This document shows, one piece after another, positions 6,965 through 13,219 of a stretch of DNA of 16,337 bases. The notes under the pieces were generated by a model. That model was given only the letters and a program-made list of their open reading frames with translations, was not told the origin of the DNA and made no database searches. The translations under genes were made by a program, and so were the position numbers. This stretch comes from Verrucomicrobiota bacterium (lineage in GTDB: Bacteria; Verrucomicrobiota; Verrucomicrobiia; Verrucomicrobiales; Akkermansiaceae), in contig WBXE01000029.1 in assembly GCA_008932955.1 (NCBI GenBank), forward strand, positions 1 through 16,337. The letters are read 5' to 3'. The first letter of the stretch is position 1. The number at the start of each line of letters is the position of its first letter.

Positions 6965-7042
6965 CCGGCAAGAGCGGACCCGGGCAGCCCATCAGTTTGC
7001 CAAGGCATAGCTAAGAGCAAGGCGCAGTGCATGCCGCAGCTT

Positions 7043-7192
7043 ACCCATCCACGACTATTTGTCTGTCCCTTAGTCGGTGTCTGTCCCTTAGTCGGTGTCT
7101 GTCCCTTAGTCGGTGTCTGTCCCTTAGTCGGTGTCTGTCCCTTAGTCGGTGGTGTACCCATCCACGACTATTTGTCTGTCCCTTAGTCGGTG
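7043..7192. repeat. minisatellite: five perfect 18-bp units plus a duplicated flank
   Basis: The unit GTCTGTCCCTTAGTCGGT occurs five times head to tail at 7061-7150 without a mismatch, then once more at 7174-7191. The 18 bases before the array (ACCCATCCACGACTATTT, 7043-7060) recur exactly before the single copy (7156-7173), so a 37-bp segment is duplicated at 7043-7079 and 7156-7192. Because 18 is a multiple of three, both strands have long repetitive open frames that should not be taken for proteins. The remainder of the 331-bp gap (6965-7295) shows no gene. The array lies about 100 bp upstream of the beta-helix gene. Confidence 0.95.
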
Positions 7193-7295
7193 GAAAATGC
7201 GTGGGTGGAGAGTGGGTGTATGGGCCTATTGATTTTGTCCTGTTGAGAAAATTGAGAAATCGAGGCGATATCCACGTATTTGCTACCAGCCAAGT

Positions 7296-9719
7296 ATGAA
7301 CCACTTATTTCCACCCGTGCATCCTGCCATCAACTTGGCTCAAATGATGGCGCTTTATCTAACAATTTCAAGTGTGGGTGCGACGGGTATTTTTGTTTCC
7401 CCATCAGGAAATGATCAAGCCCTTGGCACCCAAACAGCGCCGTTCGGCACGTTACAAAAAGCTCGTGATGCGGCGCGGCAGGCGACGAAACCCGTGACCA
7501 TTCAACTCGCCGGCGGCACCCATTACCTGCCGGAAACTCTGCTGCTTACTCCCGTAGATTCTCAAGTGACATGGCAGGCCGTGGACGGTGAAATCCCGGT
7601 CATCAGCGGCGGCGTCAAGTTGGATCTCAAATGGCAGCCCTACTCAAACGGCATCCTCCAGGCCCAAGTCCCAGCAGACGTGCAGACCGAGGAAATTTTC
7701 GTCAATGGTGAGCGCCAAATTCTCGCCCGCTACCCGAACTTCGACCCCAAGGCCCGATACTTCGATGGCTCCGCGGCAGATGCCATCGCCAAGGAGCGCG
7801 TGGCCCGCTGGGCGGATCCCGCTGGCGGCTATTTTCATGCCATGCATCCAGCCCTTTGGGGCGGCTTCACCTGGCGAATCACCGGTAAAAATCTCGACGG
7901 AGAGGTCGAGCTCACCGGCGGGTGGCAAAACAATCGCGGCGGTGCTATTCACAAAACGATTCGCTTTGTTGAAAATATTTTTGAAGAACTCGACGCGCCG
8001 GGCGAGTGGTTTCTCAATACGAACTCCCACACGCTCTATTTCCATCCGCCCGCTGGCTTCGATCCCGCCAATGCCACCGTCGAGGTGACCCGTCTGACGA
8101 CCCTGGTGGAACTCCGCGGCACGGAATCCAACCCGGTGCGCGCGGTCACCATCAAAGGCCTCACCTTCCGGCACGCCAATCGCACGATGATGGAAACTAA
8201 GGAGCCACTGCTTCGCACTGACTGGGCGATTTATCGCGGCGGCGCGATCCTCTTTAACGGTACCACGGATTGCTTGCTTCAGGACAGCCTCATTGATCAG
8301 GTAGGCGGCAACGCGGTCTTCGCTAACAATTTTAACCGCCGCATCACCATTCGCGGTTGTGAAATCGCGAAAGCCGGTGCCAGTGGCATTGTTTTTCTCG
8401 GCGATTATGCCGCTATTCGCAATCCGCTTTTCAACCACAGTCAGCGCCAGAAGCTCTCCGGGATCGATCAAACTCCCGGCCCGAAATCCAACAACTACCC
8501 GGCCGATTGCCTAGTGGATGACTGTCTTATTTATCTAACCGGTCGCGTGGAAAAACAAACCGCTGGCGTCAATATCGACGTCGCCCAAAACATCACCGTC
8601 CGTCATTGCACCATCCATGACATGCCACGAGCCGGTATCAACATCGGCGATGGTTGCTGGGGCGGACATCTGATCGAGGCTTGTGATGTGTTCGATACTG
8701 TCAAGGAAACCGGCGATCACGGCAGCTTTAACTCTTGGGGGCGTGACCGCTACTGGAAACTCGGTGACGTGCCGGAAAATCAACTTCCGCATCTTGCGCT
8801 GCTCGATGCCGTCAAGCCCACCATCCTCCGCAACAACCGCTGGCGCTGCGATCACGGCTGGGACATCGATCTCGATGACGGTTCGTCCAACTACGAAATC
8901 ACCAACAATCTCTGTCTTGGCGGCGGCCTCAAGCTACGCGAAGGATTTCACCGTAGAGTCACTAACAATATCACTATCAACAATAGTCTTCATCCCCACG
9001 TCTGGTATGCCGACTGCCGAGACGTTGTCACTCGCAATATTTTCATGAAAGCTTATCGACCCGCCATCATGAAGACCGGTCACTGGGGTAAGGAAATCGA
9101 TTATAACCTGTTCACCACCACCGATGCTGACCGTAAGGCCCATGCCGCCGACGGCTGCGACGCGCATTCCCTAACTGGTGATCCGTTGTTCATTGAGCCA
9201 GCGCAAGGCGACTTCCGGGTCAGGCCCGAATCGCCCGCGCTGAAGCTCGGCTTTCAGAATTTTCCGATGGATCAATTCGGCGTGCAAAAACCATCGCTCA
9301 AAGCGCGTGCCGCCGCTCCGGTCATTCCGCCATTGGCCGCGACTGCAGCCCCACCTGCGGAGCCAGCCGCCGCTGTCGGCACACGTTATTGGATTGGTGC
9401 CAGCCTTCACACGATAGAAGGTCAGGAGTTTTCCGCCTTCGGGGTCAGCAAAGACGACGGTGGCGTCCAGTTACAGCAAGTTTCACCCGGCTCACTTGCC
9501 GCCGGTTTAGGGTTTCAAAAAGACGACCTCATACAAGCGGTGAATCAGCGCAAAACGCCCGATGTTGCCGCGTTTTGTGCCGCGATGATTGCCGCCGCCG
9601 ATGCGCCACTATCCGTCCAATTCTCACGCAGCCAGAAATCCCGAACCGTCAGCTTACCGAACGCGCCGTTTGTTTTAATGGAATCTGCTGACGTTCTATA
9701 CAAGGTGACAGATAAATAG
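7296..9719 (+). CDS. secreted right-handed beta-helix protein with C-terminal PDZ domain
   Basis: An 807-residue protein. The N-terminus is hydrophobic (residues 13-28) with likely cleavage near SVGA; ATG 7344 (residue 17) is an alternative start giving a shorter signal. Mature residues begin IFVSPSGNDQALGTQTAPFG, the typical opening of right-handed parallel beta-helix polysaccharide-active proteins (DUF1565/GH141-like style). Helix rungs run from about 280 to 620, with repeated N/T ladders such as NITVRHCTIHDMPRAGINIG, ILRNNRWRCDHGWDIDLDDG and SSNYEITNNLCLGGGLKLRE. The domain closes with the common DPLFIEPAQGDFRVRPESPA motif (about 627-646). An Ala/Pro linker (about 665-695) leads to a PDZ domain (about 697-788; VSPGSLAAGLGFQKDDLIQA). 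A glycan-cleaving or glycan-binding role at the surface is inferred; catalytic residues are not identified. No Shine-Dalgarno sequence is seen. Confidence 0.85.
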   Translation: MNHLFPPVHPAINLAQMMALYLTISSVGATGIFVSPSGNDQALGTQTAPFGTLQKARDAARQATKPVTIQLAGGTHYLPETLLLTPVDSQVTWQAVDGEIPVISGGVKLDLKWQPYSNGILQAQVPADVQTEEIFVNGERQILARYPNFDPKARYFDGSAADAIAKERVARWADPAGGYFHAMHPALWGGFTWRITGKNLDGEVELTGGWQNNRGGAIHKTIRFVENIFEELDAPGEWFLNTNSHTLYFHPPAGFDPANATVEVTRLTTLVELRGTESNPVRAVTIKGLTFRHANRTMMETKEPLLRTDWAIYRGGAILFNGTTDCLLQDSLIDQVGGNAVFANNFNRRITIRGCEIAKAGASGIVFLGDYAAIRNPLFNHSQRQKLSGIDQTPGPKSNNYPADCLVDDCLIYLTGRVEKQTAGVNIDVAQNITVRHCTIHDMPRAGINIGDGCWGGHLIEACDVFDTVKETGDHGSFNSWGRDRYWKLGDVPENQLPHLALLDAVKPTILRNNRWRCDHGWDIDLDDGSSNYEITNNLCLGGGLKLREGFHRRVTNNITINNSLHPHVWYADCRDVVTRNIFMKAYRPAIMKTGHWGKEIDYNLFTTTDADRKAHAADGCDAHSLTGDPLFIEPAQGDFRVRPESPALKLGFQNFPMDQFGVQKPSLKARAAAPVIPPLAATAAPPAEPAAAVGTRYWIGASLHTIEGQEFSAFGVSKDDGGVQLQQVSPGSLAAGLGFQKDDLIQAVNQRKTPDVAAFCAAMIAAADAPLSVQFSRSQKSRTVSLPNAPFVLMESADVLYKVTDK

Positions 9720-9722
9720 TAG

Positions 9723-9845
9723 AGAGTCATTCGTTTCACGCGGTGGTTCAACCGAGTGCATACGCGTTCAGGAACATTGTGGGAAGAGCGCTTCAAGAGC
9801 GTGATCGTGGAAAGCGGAGTGGCGGCGCGAACGATGGCGGCCTAA
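9723..9845 (+). mobile_element. REP-associated tyrosine transposase (RAYT, IS200-like) fragment
   Basis: The 40 sense codons before the TAA at 9843-9845 read RVIRFTRWFNRVHTRSGTLW then EERFKSVIVESGVAARTMAA. This is the C-terminal half-core of RAYT (Y1_Tnp) transposases, 'FxxWFNRxHxRxGTLWxERFKSVxVE', including the usual 'xTMAA' just before 'YIDLNPVRAG'. The catalytic HUH motif and tyrosine regions are absent, and the frame ends where YIDLNP should start. It follows the beta-helix stop directly: TAG at 9717-9719, a second TAG at 9720-9722, then this frame, all in phase. It is a dead fragment. RAYTs are linked to REP palindromes, which are abundant in this window. Confidence 0.7.
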
Positions 9846-9910
9846 GGCGTTAACTGTTATGTCCGGCTTGCCCGGGCTTCGTTTGGAGCGCGAGGTCGGG
9901 GTGGTTAGGC

Positions 9911-9945
9911 CCGGCTTCGTTTCGCCTGCGGCGAAGCTACGCCGG
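9911..9945. repeat. GC-rich stem-loop in the gap after the kinase gene
   Basis: TTCGCC-TGC-GGCGAA (9921-9935) is a perfect hairpin, enclosed by a weaker outer pair CCGGC (9911-9915) / GCCGG (9941-9945). GCTTCGTTT here (9914-9922) recurs near 9874 and in inverted form as AAACGAAGC near 9973. It could act as a REP-like element or help stop transcription of the minus-strand kinase gene ending at 10038; no T run is evident. The rest of 9846-10037 has no gene. Confidence 0.45.
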
Positions 9946-10037
9946 GGCAGGTTTTGTTTGGCGCTGCGCTTCAAACGAAGCCTGCTGCGGTGATCGGCAG
10001 CAAAGAGTTTGTGAACGAGGCGTTTGCACGGGCACGA

Positions 10038-12200
10038 TCACTTTTTACTGGCGGCGCGGGCGCGGGCGAGCTGGGTGATTTCGGCGGGGGACTTGGCGTT
10101 GTTGGCGAGCAAGTCCCAGAGTTTGAGGTTATTTTCCGGGGAGCGGGTCGGGTTTGGGCTGGCGACGAAGCGGACACAGGCATCAAACACGAGTGCCCGC
10201 GATGGGGCGTTGGTCAGGGTGTCGAGATAGTTGATGAGCCGTTCAAACATCGTATCGTCAGGCCAGGAGGCGAGGGCGACGGCGGCGGCGAGTTGCTCGT
10301 CTGGATCGGTGGCGGCGAGGGCCGCGGTGACGGTGGCGGCGGCTTTTCCACCGCCGACGCAGCCCAGCAGGCGGATGAGTGCATACTTGACCTCGGCATG
10401 GGTGGCGGTGGCATGCGAGTTGCTCACCTTGATGCCGAGCGACAGGCGGTGACTGGATTTTTTAAGGATGGTGGCGGCGGCGTCTTCGGTGGCTTGGCGG
10501 ATAGTGGGATTGCCGGTGAAGTCGATGATGTCGATGAATTTGGCGAAATCCTCCTCGGCGGCGAGGCTGCGGCAAACCTGGATAACGGCGAGGGCGGCCT
10601 GGGTGTTGGCCGTGATGCGGCAAAACTCGAGGAGGGGCGGGGCGACGGCCTGGTTCCTGCGTTTGCGCAACACCTCGAGCAATGGCTTGTCGCAACGGTC
10701 GTTGGTGAATTGCTTGAGGATAAAAGCCACCATCATGGCATCCACGTCCAGCTCGCTGCCCGGCGCGGGCTTGGCATAACGCAGGGCCAAATACACCCGG
10801 GCCGGGGTCTTGGTGACACCCGGGGTGGAGGTGGCTTTGAGCAGCATCTCCAGCGAGTCTTTGGTGACGCTGAGCTCTTTCTGACCGTCCGGGACATTTT
10901 TAGCATCTTCTGAGGCGGCGGCATCCAGCAGGCGGGTGAGGGCCACCATCTGTGGGCTGGGAGTTTTGAGGTAGACGACCAAGGCCACCAGTGCCATCAC
11001 CAGTGCCACCGCAATCTTAATCCCAATTCTGGCCTGCTGGCTCAGCTGGCGGCGTTTGGGAGCCACCAAGGGAGCGTGCTGCGGGACGTGTGCAGGGACG
11101 TGTCCCGGGGCATGCGGAACAGAGGCGGACTTGGGGGCGGGGGCCAAGCGTGGTGCGACCGGTGCTGCTGGCGCTGCGACCGGGGGCGGCGGCGGGGGCG
11201 GCGAGGCGTGAACGCTCGGCTTGGAGCCTTCGGGAGGCAGCAGCGGTAGGGGAGCAGTTTGGGTGCGCGGAGGTTCGAGCATAGCGGCCCCTGGCGCAGC
11301 GGCCCCCGGGTTGCTCGGGATCTGGATCCGCCCGGTGGCGGCCTGTGCGAGCTTGGCTCTGGTGGCCGAGGCGCCCACATGGGCGTTTTGCAGGAAAACT
11401 TTCAGGGATTCACGGGCGTTTTGCGGGCGATCCGTATTAAGCCGGTTGAGGTGCCACATCACCCAGTCGCAAGCCCACTGCGGAATATCCGGACGCAGGT
11501 CTTGCAAGGGAATGATCTGGTGGTGCAGGTGGGCGGTCATCACTTCCAGCCCGGTCTCCCCGTTGAACGGATACATCCCGGCCAAGGCGTTGTAGTAAAC
11601 GCAGCCCATGGAATACATGTCCGAGCGCAGGTCCAGTCGCGCTCGCTCAAAATGCTCGGGGCACATGAAAAATATCGAGCCATAGACGGCCTCCGCATTT
11701 TCCAGATGGTCGAGCGCGGTGGCACCGGCAAGATGAGCTAATCCGAAATCGACGATTTTCACCTGGAATCTACCGGAGGGCAGCCAGGTGAGCATGAGAT
11801 TGCCGGGTTTGAGGTCGCGGTGGACCAGATTGAGTTCTTGGGCGGCGATGAGGGCTTCCTGGGTTTGCAGGGCGAGTTCGCGAAAGTCCGGCCAAGTGAG
11901 CGGCGCGCGTTCGATGAGTTCATCGAGCGTATGGCCGCTGATCAATTCCATGACCACATAGGGCCCATCCTCATCCGAGCCCACGTCGTAGACCGTGACG
12001 ATGTGGGGATGTTGCAGCAAGGCGAGCGCCGCAGCTTCCTTGACCATCTGATGCGAGGTGGCTTGCTGGAGGGCGGGATCTCCTTCCTGCTGGATCCGCT
12101 TGATGGCGACCTCGCGGTTCATCCGCGTGTCATAGGCCCGGAACACCGAACCCATCCCGCCTTGGCCAATTTTTCCCCGGATCTCGTAGCGCTCTTCCAT
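10038..12200 (-). CDS. transmembrane Ser/Thr protein kinase with HEAT-like extracytoplasmic domain
   Basis: A 720-residue PknB-type kinase that phosphorylates Ser/Thr on proteins at the inner membrane. The Hanks-type domain fills residues 4-270: glycine loop GQGGMGSVF (12-20), ATP lysine Lys34 in VAIKR, helix C glutamate Glu55, catalytic loop HRDLKPGN (127-134, Asp129), DFG (151-153) and an APE-like CPE (180-182) after GSIFFM. A Pro/Ala-rich linker (about 295-385, including seven Pro in a row) leads to one membrane helix (about 393-410). The outer domain (about 415-720) is alpha-helical with HEAT-like repeats, clearest in EVKYALIRLLGCVGGGKAAA and EQLAAAVALASWPDDTMFER. There are no PASTA domains. 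All catalytic residues are present, so it should be active. It begins 66 nt after the AraC-type gene on the same strand and may be co-transcribed. No clear Shine-Dalgarno sequence is present. Confidence 0.92.
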   Translation of the reverse strand: MEERYEIRGKIGQGGMGSVFRAYDTRMNREVAIKRIQQEGDPALQQATSHQMVKEAAALALLQHPHIVTVYDVGSDEDGPYVVMELISGHTLDELIERAPLTWPDFRELALQTQEALIAAQELNLVHRDLKPGNLMLTWLPSGRFQVKIVDFGLAHLAGATALDHLENAEAVYGSIFFMCPEHFERARLDLRSDMYSMGCVYYNALAGMYPFNGETGLEVMTAHLHHQIIPLQDLRPDIPQWACDWVMWHLNRLNTDRPQNARESLKVFLQNAHVGASATRAKLAQAATGRIQIPSNPGAAAPGAAMLEPPRTQTAPLPLLPPEGSKPSVHASPPPPPPPVAAPAAPVAPRLAPAPKSASVPHAPGHVPAHVPQHAPLVAPKRRQLSQQARIGIKIAVALVMALVALVVYLKTPSPQMVALTRLLDAAASEDAKNVPDGQKELSVTKDSLEMLLKATSTPGVTKTPARVYLALRYAKPAPGSELDVDAMMVAFILKQFTNDRCDKPLLEVLRKRRNQAVAPPLLEFCRITANTQAALAVIQVCRSLAAEEDFAKFIDIIDFTGNPTIRQATEDAAATILKKSSHRLSLGIKVSNSHATATHAEVKYALIRLLGCVGGGKAAATVTAALAATDPDEQLAAAVALASWPDDTMFERLINYLDTLTNAPSRALVFDACVRFVASPNPTRSPENNLKLWDLLANNAKSPAEITQLARARAASKK

Positions 12201-12266
12201 GGGCCGAGTGATGCAAACTGAAATTTTAGCGGGGTTGGTGGCTGGCTCCGAACAGGCGAAGCTCCG

Positions 12267-13190
12267 CTATGAGGCGGCTAGTTCCAGCCGCTGGCGCCGG
12301 TACTGGGTGGGCGATACCGCCGCAATCCGGGCGAAGCTGCGGTTGAATTGTGACAACGATTGGTAACCGACTAGAAAGGCGATTTCCGAGATGCGCGCCT
12401 CGGGGCGCAGCAACTCGCGTTTCGCCCAGTCAATCCGGCAGCGGTTCACATAATCGGTGAGCGTCAGCCCCGTGGAATCTTTGAAAAGCCGGCAAAAATG
12501 CGATTCGCTCAAGCCGGCTGCGCGGGCCACTTGGCCCAGCGGCAATGGCTGATCGATGTGGGCATGAATGAATTTGCGGGCGCGGGCCACGGCTGCCGGT
12601 TCGCTGCCTTCCTCGATGATCGCCAGCGATTCAGCATGCTCGCTGAGGTGCTCGGCGAAGGTTTGCAAGATGGTGATCATGCTGTGGTAGCGTTGCGGGT
12701 CGACCGCCTGGGTATTCAGATAGGCGCTCTTGAGTTGGCTGATCGATGCCGCACTGAGCGTCTTGCGGCCCAGCGAGCCGAGCATTTCGGTGAATTGGGC
12801 TTCGCTTGGCACTTTGGTGAAGACCTGACCGGTTTTCAAAAACCCAATGACAGAGGCCCCCAATTTGACTGGCACCGCAGTGGCGCAAAGGCCGGCAAAA
12901 CAATTGCAGGTGGAGGAGCCATGGACTTCCGCCTCGTGTATGAGGCGGCGGTTGGTTTCGCTGCAGGCGCTGCAGGCATGGCCGCCCTGGTTGAGGGCCT
13001 CGCAAAACGGACTGCGGTTGACGGTGTTGTCATCGAGACTCCAATAATCGGCATCTGCCGAGGCCAAGCGCAACGGCAGGCCAGTGGTGAGACGAAACGC
13101 ATCCTGATAGATCTTGAATCGGTCCGACTGCAGAATTTTGTTGAGCAGCGAGTTTTCAAAGGATTTATGTGCGTGGATGGTAGCCGACAT
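12267..13190 (-). CDS. AraC-family transcriptional regulator with PocR-type sensor domain
   Basis: A 307-residue DNA-binding regulator. Residues about 15-185 resemble the PocR ligand-binding domain: LQSDRFKIYQDAFRLTTGLP and the cysteine-rich centre with Cys63, 73, 76, 95, 97 and 102 (SACSETN, STCNCFAGLC), then VPVKLGASVIGFLKTGQVF. The C-terminal 100 residues hold the two helix-turn-helix units of AraC proteins: LGQVARAAGLSESHFCRLFK (219-238) and ISEIAFLVGYQSLSQFNRSF (267-286) followed by SPTQYRRQRL. The ligand is unknown; the six clustered Cys could bind a metal or report redox state (inference). I chose ATG 13190 (MSATIHAH), which starts 29 nt after the stop of the copper ATPase gene; a TTG at 13217 would leave only 2 nt. 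Either way it is probably co-transcribed with that gene. Confidence 0.9.
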   Translation of the reverse strand: MSATIHAHKSFENSLLNKILQSDRFKIYQDAFRLTTGLPLRLASADADYWSLDDNTVNRSPFCEALNQGGHACSACSETNRRLIHEAEVHGSSTCNCFAGLCATAVPVKLGASVIGFLKTGQVFTKVPSEAQFTEMLGSLGRKTLSAASISQLKSAYLNTQAVDPQRYHSMITILQTFAEHLSEHAESLAIIEEGSEPAAVARARKFIHAHIDQPLPLGQVARAAGLSESHFCRLFKDSTGLTLTDYVNRCRIDWAKRELLRPEARISEIAFLVGYQSLSQFNRSFARIAAVSPTQYRRQRLELAAS

Positions 13191-13219
13191 ATCGTTCTCA
13201 ATGATTGTTCTAAGCAAGA

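Noticed and set aside
7043..7192. Possible CRISPR array
   Set aside because: The units are head to tail with no spacers between them, so it is a tandem repeat.
7027..7304. Open frames on both strands through the 18-bp array (repeats such as TKGQTP and LSLSRC)
   Set aside because: They exist only because the repeat length is a multiple of three; no start signals or unique sequence support a protein.
7644..8471. Minus-strand 275-codon open frame
   Set aside because: It is antisense to the beta-helix gene and has no recognisable domain.
9840..9910. attC-like arrangement (GCCTAAG ... GTTAGGC) suggesting an integron site
   Set aside because: The left box does not match the inverse core (AAG instead of AAC), inner boxes are not evident, and the left part is the end of the RAYT fragment.
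9954..10913. Plus-strand 319-codon open frame
   Set aside because: It lies opposite the kinase gene, is glycine-rich and without protein-like motifs; the kinase frame explains the sequence.
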